Assembly: GCF_022346925.1 (NCBI RefSeq)
Contig: NZ_JAKRNJ010000001.1
Coordinates: forward strand, 310,001 to 374,000
Length of the DNA stretch: 64,000 nucleotides
DNA from: Microvirga sp. ACRRW
GTDB lineage: Bacteria > Pseudomonadota > Alphaproteobacteria > Rhizobiales > Beijerinckiaceae
Direction: 5' to 3'
The notes below the pieces were generated by a model. The model saw nothing but the letters and a program-made list of their open reading frames with translations, had not been told where the DNA came from and did not search any database. The position numbers and the translations under genes are program-made. Below, in pieces: positions 25,409 through 33,645 of the stretch. The first letter of the stretch is position 1. Every line of letters begins with the position of its first letter.

Positions 25409-27019
25409 TCAGAGCTCCCGCAAGGCGTTGAACTGATCGACATAGCCGGAGCCATCGATCCTGACGCCGATAACCGTCGTCCTGCCGGTTTTCAGGGCAG
25501 CACTGATCGCGTCCTGCAAGCCGTTTTCCGTGTCGACCGTGACGCCATCTGCCCCGAAGCCCTGGGCCATCTTGTCCCAGTCGCATCCTCCGACGCTGAC
25601 GCCGTGGAGCGGCAGTCCCTTGATTTCCTGCTTCACGCGGATCAGCCCGATCTGCTGGTCGTCGAGCACGATGACGATGATCGGCAGGTTTTCGCGCACG
25701 GCTGTCTGAAGCTCCGCGACAGCCATCAGAAAGCCGCCATCGCCAGTGAACGCCACCACCGGCCGGTTGGGATGCGCAAGACGCGCAGCCAGGGCACCGG
25801 GAACCGCATACCCCATCGAGCCAAGGCCGTTGGAGGTCAGGAATTCGCGCGGACCGTAGGATTGCCACTTCTGCACAACCAAGAGGCGGCTTGCGCCGGC
25901 ATCGCAGGTCGCGATGGTGTCCCGCGGCAGGACCGCGCGGGCGACTTCCATCGCCCGTTGCGGCGAGAGCCCTTTGCTCGGCGTGTTGAGCGCGTCGATC
26001 ACATCCTGTCGGAAGACCGATGCGGCCCGTTCTCCCCAGTTGCTTCCGCCCGAGCACAGCTCTGTGATCTTGCGCAGGAGTACCTTCAGGTCGCCGATAG
26101 CTTCGATCTCGGCCGGGACGAGCGCATCCAACGAAGGCGTGCTCGCAAGCGCCACCAGCGGGGTCGTGTAGGGCCACGCCTTCGGCTGCAGCTCGACGCC
26201 GTCCAATCCTACCGTGATGATCAAGTCGGCTTCGCTCACGAGCTTGCGCTCTATGAGTCCGCCGATGATGCAGCCCGCGCGCAGGGGATGGTCCTCAGGG
26301 ATCGCTCCCTTGCACTTTGAGGTCACGAGAACGGGCGCGCCAAGCTGCTCGGCTAATGCGACGAGTTCGTTCGATGCCTTGTCCCATAGGACTCCGAGAC
26401 CTGCGAGGATGACCGGCTTGCGCGCGGCACGGACCCGGTCGGTAACAGGCTTCAGAGAGGCCGCATCGGGCTCGGGATACAGCAGGTTCGGCATCAGCGG
26501 CGGCTCGGCGTTGAGCGGCGCGGCCTCCTTGGTCGTCTCGCTTTGCGGAATGTCGAACTGGACCGGCCCCGGCGCTGGCGCCGTCGCTGTCCGCATGGCG
26601 CGGCGGAGCTGCTGCCGAATGGTGCGTGCATCGACGGTCGTTCCCCATTTGACGAGGGGAGCATAGACAGCAAGCTGATCGATGCGCTGGCGCAGGCCGA
26701 CCTCATGGGCCGGTTGCGAATACCGATCCGTGAGCAAAATGAGCGGTGCGCGATCGAGAAAGGCATGCGCCGCGCCGTTGACCATGTTCGCAGCGCCGGG
26801 GCCACGCGTGGAAAGGCACACGCCGGGAGAACCCGTGATCTCACCCCAGGTCGCCGCAAGCATCGCGCCTGCGGTTTCCTGCTTCATCAGAATAAAGCGC
26901 ATGTCGCGCTGGCGCGCGGCCTCCATCAGCTCGACGGACTCGCCCCCTGGGTGTCCGACAAGAAACGGTGTCCCGGCTTCCTTGAACGCATCGGCCATGA
27001 CTTCAACGGTAGTCGACAT
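25409..27019 (-). CDS. Thiamine-diphosphate-dependent enzyme (acetolactate synthase-like)
   Basis: 536 residues with the three-domain decarboxylase plan: Pyr domain with catalytic Glu48 in LMKQETAGAML, a central domain (PVILAGLGVLWDKASNELV), and the PP domain with the GDG motif FTGDGGFLMA near residue 425. GPGAANMVNGAAHAFLDRAPLILLTDR is a family mark. It could be a decarboxylase or carboligase of a 2-oxo acid. Followed by SDR, acyl-CoA dehydrogenase and CoA-transferase genes and preceded by ALDH and 2-hydroxyacid dehydrogenase genes, a 2-oxo acid to aldehyde step is plausible. ATG 27019 has GGGAGGA six bases away; in-frame codons upstream are non-coding. Confidence 0.88.
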   Translation of the reverse strand: MSTTVEVMADAFKEAGTPFLVGHPGGESVELMEAARQRDMRFILMKQETAGAMLAATWGEITGSPGVCLSTRGPGAANMVNGAAHAFLDRAPLILLTDRYSQPAHEVGLRQRIDQLAVYAPLVKWGTTVDARTIRQQLRRAMRTATAPAPGPVQFDIPQSETTKEAAPLNAEPPLMPNLLYPEPDAASLKPVTDRVRAARKPVILAGLGVLWDKASNELVALAEQLGAPVLVTSKCKGAIPEDHPLRAGCIIGGLIERKLVSEADLIITVGLDGVELQPKAWPYTTPLVALASTPSLDALVPAEIEAIGDLKVLLRKITELCSGGSNWGERAASVFRQDVIDALNTPSKGLSPQRAMEVARAVLPRDTIATCDAGASRLLVVQKWQSYGPREFLTSNGLGSMGYAVPGALAARLAHPNRPVVAFTGDGGFLMAVAELQTAVRENLPIIVIVLDDQQIGLIRVKQEIKGLPLHGVSVGGCDWDKMAQGFGADGVTVDTENGLQDAISAALKTGRTTVIGVRIDGSGYVDQFNALREL

Positions 27020-27087
27020 TGGTAATCCTCCCGGAAAATGCAGCGCTCCGCTTTCCTTGATGCGGATAGGCGCGTGAGATTTTTTGA

Positions 27088-28527
27088 TCAGCCGACGTGC
27101 CAGTAGAGGCCCTTCGGCTCCATGTAGGTTCTTATCCCCTGAAGCCCCTTCTCGCGGCCAAGACCACTTTGCTTGAAGCCGCCGAACGGTGTGGAGATCG
27201 AAGTTTCCTTGTAGGTGTTGATCCAGACCGTTCCGGCCTGAATGGCGCGAGCGACCCGCCACGCCTTGGCGAAGTCGCTGGTCCATAACCCCGCGGCCAA
27301 ACCGAATTCCGTATCGTTGGCCTGTTCGATCAGATCGCTCTCGTTCTCGAACGGCAGAACGACGGCGACAGGACCGAAGATCTCTTGTTGAGAGATACGG
27401 GATTGGTTCGTGACACCAGCGATCACGGTTGCAGGGTAATAGGCGCCCTGCTCGAAGCCTCCGCCGGAAGGCAGCTCGCCGCCCACGAGGATCTGCGCGC
27501 CTTCCTCGCGTGCGAGTTCCACCGTGCGCGCAATTTGGTCGCGATGATTAAAGCTGACCATCGGTCCCATGCGCGTATAGGGTTCATCGGGTTTCCCGAG
27601 CGTGTAGCCTCGTGCCGCCGCCGTGAAGCTCTCCATGAAGCGTTCGAAAATGGAAGCCTCGACAAAGACGCGCGATCCCGCGATGCAGGATTGTCCTCCG
27701 CCGGAGAAAATCCCGTCAGCCACGGTTTTCGGAGCCCGATCGAGATCGGCATCGGCGAACACGATATGAGGCGACTTGCCACCGAGTTCGAGAACAACGG
27801 GCTTGAGGCGCTTTCCCGCCTCTGCGGCAATGGCACGTCCCGCCGCCGTTCCGCCGGTGAAGCTCACCATGTCGATTCCGGGATGCTCGACCAAAGCGCG
27901 CCCAACATCGGCAGCCCCCGTGACAACATTCAAGACGCCTGCGGGGAAGCCTGCCTCGATGGCAAGCCGCGCATATTCGAGCGCGATGCGGGGCGTGACC
28001 TCTGACGGCTTGAGAACGACCGTGTTTCCGGCGGCGAGAATCGGTGCGAGCTTCTGCGCTTCGAGCGTCAGCGGTGAATTCCATGGCGTGATCGCCGCCA
28101 CGACGCCGACCGGTTCATAGACGGTCATCGTCACGCTGGGGCCACGTTGCGTCGTGAGTTCGCTCTCGAAGGTTTCGCAGCCTGCGGCGTAATAGCGGAA
28201 GGTCGCGGCAGCGCTCGTCGCCTGAGCGGCGCATTCCGAGAATGTCTTGCCGTTGTCCTCCATCTGTACGCGGGCCAGATGCTTTGTATTCGCAGCAATG
28301 AGATCGGCCATGCGATAGAGGAAGGCGGCTCTTTCATGATGCCGCAGCGCCGCCCATGCGGGATCGCGGAGAGCCTCGCGTGCCGCGTTCACGGCGTCAT
28401 CGACGTCCGCAATTCCCGCACCTGCAATCCTTTCAATCTCGCCGCCGTTGCTTGGATTCACGGAGACGAATGAAGCGCCCTGCCCTTCCCGCCATTGGTT
28501 GCCTATCATGAACGGCCGCAGATCCAT
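27088..28527 (-). CDS. NAD(P)-dependent aldehyde dehydrogenase
   Basis: 479 residues. It contains VLELGGKSPHIVFADADLD (catalytic Glu region), FSGGGQSCIAGSRVFVE (catalytic Cys) and TPWNSPLTLEAQKLAPILAAGNTVVLKPSE (cofactor binding). It oxidises an aldehyde to an acid, probably the product of the TPP enzyme encoded 68 bp downstream. The start at 28527 has GAGGAGAA five bases upstream; codons before it are in-frame but lack an SD. C-terminal residues TPFGGFKQSGLGREKGLQGI are the usual family end motif. Confidence 0.93.
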   Translation of the reverse strand: MDLRPFMIGNQWREGQGASFVSVNPSNGGEIERIAGAGIADVDDAVNAAREALRDPAWAALRHHERAAFLYRMADLIAANTKHLARVQMEDNGKTFSECAAQATSAAATFRYYAAGCETFESELTTQRGPSVTMTVYEPVGVVAAITPWNSPLTLEAQKLAPILAAGNTVVLKPSEVTPRIALEYARLAIEAGFPAGVLNVVTGAADVGRALVEHPGIDMVSFTGGTAAGRAIAAEAGKRLKPVVLELGGKSPHIVFADADLDRAPKTVADGIFSGGGQSCIAGSRVFVEASIFERFMESFTAAARGYTLGKPDEPYTRMGPMVSFNHRDQIARTVELAREEGAQILVGGELPSGGGFEQGAYYPATVIAGVTNQSRISQQEIFGPVAVVLPFENESDLIEQANDTEFGLAAGLWTSDFAKAWRVARAIQAGTVWINTYKETSISTPFGGFKQSGLGREKGLQGIRTYMEPKGLYWHVG

Positions 28528-28569
28528 GCCGCTTCTCCTCAAAACCGTGGGATGTTTCGTCATGGGCGA

Positions 28570-29556
28570 TCAGGCCGCGGTTCTGTGCGGCGTGAGCACC
28601 AGGTCCTGTGCGGGAATGTCCTCTCCCGATAGAATGCGCTGCGTGTTCCACACAGCGCGCTCCACCACAGGCCTGAAATTGTCAATCGTGCCGCCCGCCG
28701 TGTGCGGTGTGACCACGGTCTGGTCCAGAAGCAGCAGGGGATTACCGACAGGAGGCTCTTGTTCGAATGCATCGAGGCCAGCGGAATAGATATGCCCGCT
28801 CACGAGCGCCTCATGCAGAGCCGCCTCGTCCACCAATCCGCCACGCGCGCAATTGACCAGGATCGCTCCCGGTTTCATGCGGGCGATACGGGCCGCATCG
28901 AATATTTTGGCGGTTTCCTTCATCAAGGGGAGATGAAGCGACACGATGTCCGATTGGGAGGTCAGCTCGTCGAGCGGCACATAAGTTGCATTCAGCTCCT
29001 GCTCGATCTCAGGGCTTGCTCTGCGCGGATCGTAGTAGAGGATATTCGCCTGAAAGCCGCTCAGGAGTCTGGCCAGTTGCTGGCCGATGGCACCGAAACC
29101 GACGATCCCGACATTCTTGCCATAGATCTGGCGGCTAACCCCGCGCGCCGCCTCCTTGTCCCAACCGCCGGCACGGGTCTGGCGGTCGAGGAGCGGCAGC
29201 CGGCGGCATGCGGCCAGCATCAGGAGCAGCGTGTGCTCCGCAACCGGGATTGAGTTTCCGGCCTGAAGACGCGCCAAGCCGATTCCACGGTCCGCGCATC
29301 GTTCGGCATCGATCCGGTCGATGCCGGCTCCGAGTTTCTGAATGAAGCGCAGTCGCGGGGCCGCATCGATGAGTGAAGCGGGCAGAGGTGCCGCCATGAC
29401 GAAGACGACATCGGCGTCTCGCAGAGCTTGCGTCTTATCCTCGAGGCTCTGACCCTTGGCGATGCTAAGGCGCCATTCGGCCGGAATAGCGGCCGCAATG
29501 GTGTCGATGCTTTTCGGATGGAAAGGATCGATGATGCCGATGGTCAAAGCCGCCAT
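28570..29556 (-). CDS. D-isomer-specific 2-hydroxyacid dehydrogenase
   Basis: 328 residues. The Rossmann motif is NVGIVGFGAIGQQLARLL, the NAD-domain catalytic Arg is in NCARGGLVDEAAL, Glu in GLDAFEQEPP and His in VTPHTAGG, so the catalytic triad is complete. It reduces or oxidises 2-hydroxy/2-oxo acids. It is the first gene of the six-gene minus-strand operon, and the 35-bp motif shared with the lysR promoter lies 61 bases before its ATG. The ATG at 29556 begins MAALTIGIIDPF. Confidence 0.9.
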   Translation of the reverse strand: MAALTIGIIDPFHPKSIDTIAAAIPAEWRLSIAKGQSLEDKTQALRDADVVFVMAAPLPASLIDAAPRLRFIQKLGAGIDRIDAERCADRGIGLARLQAGNSIPVAEHTLLLMLAACRRLPLLDRQTRAGGWDKEAARGVSRQIYGKNVGIVGFGAIGQQLARLLSGFQANILYYDPRRASPEIEQELNATYVPLDELTSQSDIVSLHLPLMKETAKIFDAARIARMKPGAILVNCARGGLVDEAALHEALVSGHIYSAGLDAFEQEPPVGNPLLLLDQTVVTPHTAGGTIDNFRPVVERAVWNTQRILSGEDIPAQDLVLTPHRTAA

Positions 29557-29616
29557 GATCAGGCCCTTGCAACAGGTTGATGTATGGCCTGGAGAATTCA
29601 ATCAGTGGCGATAAAC

Positions 29617-29651
29617 GTCCAATCATTAAGTCGAGACTGCTCATTAATGAC
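29617..29651. promoter_or_regulatory. Candidate LysR-type operator A (before the six-gene operon)
   Basis: A 35-bp element that matches 24 of 35 bases of 30919-30953 without gaps. Shared blocks are AATCATT, then CG, then GCTCAT and AAT. Copies of TCATTAA start at 29623 and 29641, 18 bp apart, and ATTAA/TTAAT form a dyad. It is 61 bases from the ATG of the first operon gene. LysR proteins usually bind such interrupted dyads. Confidence 0.65.
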
Positions 29652-29670
29652 GTTTATGAGAAGCGGCCTG

Positions 29671-30201
29671 TCAGACGAAACCTGCAACGCCAGCCACAGC
29701 AGCAACGGCCAGAAGCCATAACGGATTGATGCGCGTCATCAGCACGACGCACGCAGTCGCGGCCGTTATGACATAACCGAGAGAACTCTGTGCGGATGCG
29801 GCTGTCAGCAACCAGGCGCTTGTGATCATGAGCCCTGTCGTCAAAGGTACGAGACCGCTCCGGAGAAGCTTGAACCATCTGAGATGCTGCCATTGCGTCG
29901 AAAGGTGCGTGGCGACATAGGCGATGATGGTTGCCGGACCGCAGATGGCGAGTGTTGCCGCGAGAGCGCCGATCAGGCCGAAGATCTGCCAGCCGATCAA
30001 CGTCACGAATATGACATTCGGCCCTGGAGCCGCCTGAGCCAAGGCGAAGAGAGCAGTGAACTGCTCATTCGACATCCAGAGATTGTCGAGCACCACGAAG
30101 CGGTGAAGCTCGGGTAGGATGGTGTTGACTCCACCGATGGCCAGCAGTGAGAGAAGAGAGATGTGCACGATGAAGCCCCAAAGGCCATCGTTGCCGCTCA
30201 T
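29671..30201 (-). CDS. Chromate-transporter family protein, second half (ChrA-like)
   Basis: 176 residues, a half-size ChrA domain with several transmembrane helices (FIVHISLLSLLAIGGVNTILPELHRF, then LAQAAPGPNVIFVTLIGW). PGPN is the family signature. It starts at ATG 30201 overlapping the stop of the first-half gene as ATGA. In-frame sequence upstream of 30201 is the other gene read off frame. Paired short ChrA proteins function together in the membrane; the substrate could be chromate or an organic anion. It sits in the LysR-linked block. Confidence 0.85.
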   Translation of the reverse strand: MSGNDGLWGFIVHISLLSLLAIGGVNTILPELHRFVVLDNLWMSNEQFTALFALAQAAPGPNVIFVTLIGWQIFGLIGALAATLAICGPATIIAYVATHLSTQWQHLRWFKLLRSGLVPLTTGLMITSAWLLTAASAQSSLGYVITAATACVVLMTRINPLWLLAVAAVAGVAGFV

Positions 30202-30785
30202 GGCGTCCTCCACCAGATCCAAAGGATGCTGACGGGCCCCAGGACGGCCAGCGTCCAGACGAGCGGCACTTTGATGATCGCCATCGCGATGAACACCATT
30301 GCAGCGATTGTGATGGTGCGTCCTGAACGGAGCACCGGCCACGCGATCTTAGCCGCCATGGCCACCACGAGTCCCGCAGCCGCGGAGGCCACTCCTCGGA
30401 ACGCATTCGCCACCGCAGGAAGATCGCCATAGCGGGTATAAGCAGCACCCAGACACAGAACGAGAACCACGGGCATCACCATGAGGCCCAGAAGCGCGGA
30501 TGTGGCGCCGGCAATGCCCGCAAAGCGCGCTCCGACATAGATCGAGATGTTCACCACATTCGGACCTGGAAGCAGTTGCGACAGCCCCAATACCTCCGTG
30601 AACTCCGAAGCCGTCAACCAGCGTCTCTTCTCGACGAGCATATGGCGCACAAAGGGCAGAACGCCGCCAAATCCCGAGAGCCCGACCAGCAGGAAAGCCC
30701 GGAACAGCTCCGTCACACTGACCGTGAGTGCTGGCGGCGCCTGAACGGATTCGCCATCGTGCAGCGGCCCCGCGCCTGTGTTCAT
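30198..30785 (-). CDS. Chromate-transporter family protein, first half (ChrA-like)
   Basis: 195 residues, the partner half of the ChrA pair. Its family region is FRAFLLVGLSGFGGVLPFVRHMLVEKRRWLTASEF then LSQLLPGPNVVNISIYVG. It has several membrane helices. The ATG at 30785 has GGAG five bases upstream; a GTG at 30791 in frame is the alternative. The gene is divergent from lysR, and the second copy of the operator motif lies between them. Chromate export is the classical role, but in a catabolic block it may move an organic anion. Confidence 0.85.
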   Translation of the reverse strand: MNTGAGPLHDGESVQAPPALTVSVTELFRAFLLVGLSGFGGVLPFVRHMLVEKRRWLTASEFTEVLGLSQLLPGPNVVNISIYVGARFAGIAGATSALLGLMVMPVVLVLCLGAAYTRYGDLPAVANAFRGVASAAAGLVVAMAAKIAWPVLRSGRTITIAAMVFIAMAIIKVPLVWTLAVLGPVSILWIWWRTP

Positions 30786-30918
30786 GTTCACTCCATACGG
30801 CCCCCTCTTTCGTACAAGGGCGGTTCGTCAGCTTCAGCGAAAGCAGATCCATACAGGCTGGATGCGCGCCATACATACTAAAGCCGGATGGCTGATCATT
30901 TTCGCCACCCATATCAAT

Positions 30919-30953
30919 GTCTAATCATTTATCCGGGCAGGCTCATAAATTTC
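30919..30953. promoter_or_regulatory. Candidate LysR-type operator B (between chrA pair and lysR)
   Basis: The second copy of the 35-bp element (see 29617-29651). Here ATTTAT (30927-30932) and ATAAAT (30945-30950) form a 12-bp-spaced inverted repeat, close to the T-N11-A pattern of LysR sites. It lies between divergent starts at 30785 and 30998, a standard place for auto-regulation. Confidence 0.65.
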
Positions 30954-30997
30954 GATAATATGCCTGCGTCAGAATGGCACGAGGAGAGACGGCGAGA

Positions 30998-31891
30998 ATG
31001 ATGAATCTTCGGCAGATGGAAGTTTTCTACGCCATCATGGTGACCGGCTCGGTCACCGGAGCCGCCCAGTTGCTCAATGTGACGCAACCCGCGATCAGCA
31101 CGGTTCTCAAGCATTGCGAAAGCCGCTTGAAGATGAAGCTCTTTCACCGCGCTGGAGGGCGCCTGCAGCCGACCAGTGAGGCTGAAGCGATCTTTCCGGA
31201 TGTGGCGGAGATTTTCGGGCGGATCGAGGCTGTCGGACGCCTCACGCAGGATCTTGTCGGCGGCAAGCTCGGCACTCTCTCCGTCGCAGCGGCTTTTCCC
31301 ATCGCCAACGGCTATCTCGCCAAGGCCGTCGCAGGCTTCGTGACGAGCCGCCCGCAGGTACGCTGCACTCTTCAGTCGCTCACATCGCCCCAGGTTCTCG
31401 ACCGCGTGATCAATCGGGAGGTCGAACTCGGAATCGCACACGAACCCATCATCAGTTCGGCAGTGGATACCGAGGTTCTCATGAGCTGGAGCATCGCCTG
31501 CGTCATGCCGGAGACGCATCCCCTGGCTGCGCGCAGCGAGATCGACATCAGGGATCTCGCGGATTATCCCATCATCACCTATCTACCGCAAATCGTGTTC
31601 AGGCCCTATGTGGACCGCGCTCTCAGCGAAGCGGGCGTTGCTCCAAACATCGTCATTCAAGTGAGCGTCGCTCTCACAGGCATCATGCTCGCCCGCTTCG
31701 GCGCAGGTATTGCCCTCGTGGATCCCCTGTTGGTGAGCACCATGGGCATTCCGGGCGTCGTCGTCAGAAACCTGGTGCCCCGCATCGAGGCCAAAACGCT
31801 GCTCATCCGGCCGAAAGCCGCGCCTCACTCAGTCGTTGTGAACGACTTCATCGCCCACCTCAAGCAGACGATCCAGGAGGGACATCTCTAG
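30998..31891 (+). CDS. LysR-family transcriptional regulator
   Basis: 297 residues. Residues 1-60 are the winged helix-turn-helix (NLRQMEVFYAIMVTGSVTGAAQLLNVTQPAISTVLKHCE), followed by the two-lobed ligand domain (LGTLSVAAAFPIANGYLAKAVAG). It is divergent from the ChrA pair and, together with the repeated 35-bp motif, is the likely regulator of the six-gene operon and perhaps of the TctCBA importer just downstream. LysR proteins respond to pathway intermediates. The start is ATG 30998 or 31001. Confidence 0.9.
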   Translation: MMNLRQMEVFYAIMVTGSVTGAAQLLNVTQPAISTVLKHCESRLKMKLFHRAGGRLQPTSEAEAIFPDVAEIFGRIEAVGRLTQDLVGGKLGTLSVAAAFPIANGYLAKAVAGFVTSRPQVRCTLQSLTSPQVLDRVINREVELGIAHEPIISSAVDTEVLMSWSIACVMPETHPLAARSEIDIRDLADYPIITYLPQIVFRPYVDRALSEAGVAPNIVIQVSVALTGIMLARFGAGIALVDPLLVSTMGIPGVVVRNLVPRIEAKTLLIRPKAAPHSVVVNDFIAHLKQTIQEGHL

Positions 31892-31906
31892 AAACTGTGT
31901 TTATGA

Positions 31907-31946
31907 CTGATGCCGGATTTTTTATTCGACACTCTGTCGGCATCAG
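31907..31946 (+). terminator. 9-bp hairpin after lysR
   Basis: CTGATGCCG (31907-31915) pairs exactly with CGGCATCAG (31938-31946). The 22-base loop begins with GATTTTTT, so the T-run is inside the loop rather than after the stem. It may end lysR transcripts or structure the leader of the tctC operon. Confidence 0.4.
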
Positions 31947-32094
31947 CTTCTCATATCAGCGCTGGTACGTTGGGACGGTCTGATCCGCCAATCCGACAGC
32001 TCGAGTGAACGATGCAAAGACATCGGAATGGTCTGAACGCAAGAATGTCAGGCCCGCAACACAATATCAGATAAACAACACGGAGGAAGATCAG

Positions 32095-33051
32095 ATGAAA
32101 TACGTCAGATACGCCCTTGCTGCGGCCGCGATGGCATTCACGACGACGGCATTCGCACAGCAATTCCCGTCAAAGCCGGTCACTCTCGTAGTCCCCTTCG
32201 CAGCTGGCGGATCGAATGATATTCTGGCGCGCTACCTCGGCGACAACCTGAGCAAGATGTGGGGGCAACCGGTTGTCATTTCCAACATGCCGGGTGCGGG
32301 TGCGGCTATCGGGTCGGCTCATGTCTCGAAAGCCGCTCCGGATGGGCACACGCTTCTCATTGCCTCTGTGACCTTTACGATGAATCCCGCCGTTCAGAAA
32401 AATCTTCCCTTCGATCCGGTCAAAGGCTTCAAGCCCGTCGCCATGATCGGTAAGGTGCCCCTGGTCCTGGTCGTCGGAAAATCCGTGCAGGCCAACACCG
32501 TTCAGGAATTCCTGACGACCGCCAAGTCCAAGGAGCTGGCCTATGCCACGTCCGGTCTCGGCACCGTCAATCAGTTCGGTGCCGAGCTCTTTGCCCAGAG
32601 CGCCGGCGTCAAGATGATCCCCGTTCACTATAAGGGCGGATCGGAGGCCATGACCGATGTCATCGGCGGGCACGCGGATCTTTTCATGAGCAGCATGACA
32701 CAGGCGCTGCCGCTGATCCGCGGCGGCCAGTTGAGAGGCATCGTCGTCACAAGCCAGGAGCGCGCCAGCGTCGCCCCTGAAATTCCCACCGCTGATGAAG
32801 CCGGCGTAAAGGGTGTCGATGTGGAGCAATGGTGGGGCATCCTCGCGCCTGCAGGCACGCCAGACAATCTTGTCACCAAGCTCAACGCCGACATCAACAA
32901 GGTTCTGAACACGGAGGCCACGAAGGAATACCTTGCCCGCGATGCCGGCCGCCCCACTCCCATGTCGCCTGAGGCCTTCGGAAAGCTCATTCAGGATGAG
33001 CTCGCGAAGTGGAAGGACATTGCTCAGAAGGCCGACATCAAAGCCCAGTAA
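32095..33051 (+). CDS. TctC-like tripartite tricarboxylate transporter substrate-binding protein
   Basis: 318 residues with a signal peptide (YALAAAAMAFTTTAFA, cleavage about residue 22) and the TctC/BugT-type mature region (QFPSKPVTLVVPFAAGGSNDILARYLG, then GAGAAIGSAHVSKAAPDG). GGAGGAA lies six bases before the ATG. It binds a carboxylate in the periplasm for the TctAB permease. The ligand of the family is very variable, from tricarboxylates to aromatic acids. Here it is next to a LysR-linked catabolic block, so the acid may be that block's substrate. Confidence 0.9.
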   Translation: MKYVRYALAAAAMAFTTTAFAQQFPSKPVTLVVPFAAGGSNDILARYLGDNLSKMWGQPVVISNMPGAGAAIGSAHVSKAAPDGHTLLIASVTFTMNPAVQKNLPFDPVKGFKPVAMIGKVPLVLVVGKSVQANTVQEFLTTAKSKELAYATSGLGTVNQFGAELFAQSAGVKMIPVHYKGGSEAMTDVIGGHADLFMSSMTQALPLIRGGQLRGIVVTSQERASVAPEIPTADEAGVKGVDVEQWWGILAPAGTPDNLVTKLNADINKVLNTEATKEYLARDAGRPTPMSPEAFGKLIQDELAKWKDIAQKADIKAQ

Positions 33052-33079
33052 GGCTCGGCCGTTCCGATCTTGAAATGAA

Positions 33080-33110
33080 TGTGCGCCATGTTCCAAAAAC
33101 ATGGCGCACA
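33080..33110 (+). repeat. 13-bp hairpin between tctC and tctB
   Basis: TGTGCGCCATGTT (33080-33092) pairs exactly with AACATGGCGCACA (33098-33110), loop CCAAA. No T-run follows. It sits just after the binding-protein gene, like the hairpins at 11001-11047 and 39219-39245, and may stabilise the tctC part of the mRNA. Confidence 0.6.
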
Positions 33111-33173
33111 CCAATCTTGCCTCGCCATGCTTCTCGAAACGGCAAGGACGAGCGCGCATTTCCGGATAGTGCA

Positions 33174-33635
33174 ATGAGAATCGTTCGTCAGAAAGATTTT
33201 GTCACAGGGCTGCTCTACATCGCGCTCGGGGTGGCTTTTGCGGTTGCGTCCTACGGATACCGAATGGGCACGGCATCGCGGATGGGCCCAGGGTATTTTC
33301 CCTTCTGGCTCGGGGTGCTTCTGGCCGCAATCGGCGTCATGGTGCTCTGGGGTTCGCTACGTCTCCACGCCGAGCCGGAAAAGCTGCAGCGTTGGGCAGT
33401 GAGGCCAATGCTCATCATTCTGGCATCGGTCTTCATTTTCGGTGCAATGCTAGAAACTCTCGGGCTCGTTCTTTCTCTGATCGTTCTGATTGTCGGATCG
33501 AGCCTTGCCAGTCCTGAATTCACGTGGCGGTCCACTATCATCAACACAGTGGCGCTCATCGTCTTTGCTGTTGTCGTATTCGTTTACAGCCTGAGCCTTC
33601 AATTCCCCGTTTGGCCGACGTTCATCGCAGGCTGA
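33174..33635 (+). CDS. TctB-like small permease subunit
   Basis: 153 residues with four predicted membrane helices (FVTGLLYIALGVAFAVASYG, FWLGVLLAAIGVMVLWGSL, MLIILASVFIFGAMLE, INTVALIVFAVVVFVYSL). Its size and TctB-type pattern (GTASRMGPGYFPFWLG) fit. It lies between tctC and tctA and forms the small membrane subunit of the importer. The start MRIVRQKDFVTG at 33174 is preferred over upstream codons that lie in the hairpin region. Confidence 0.85.
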   Translation: MRIVRQKDFVTGLLYIALGVAFAVASYGYRMGTASRMGPGYFPFWLGVLLAAIGVMVLWGSLRLHAEPEKLQRWAVRPMLIILASVFIFGAMLETLGLVLSLIVLIVGSSLASPEFTWRSTIINTVALIVFAVVVFVYSLSLQFPVWPTFIAG

Positions 33636-33645
33636 GGAGAAAGCA

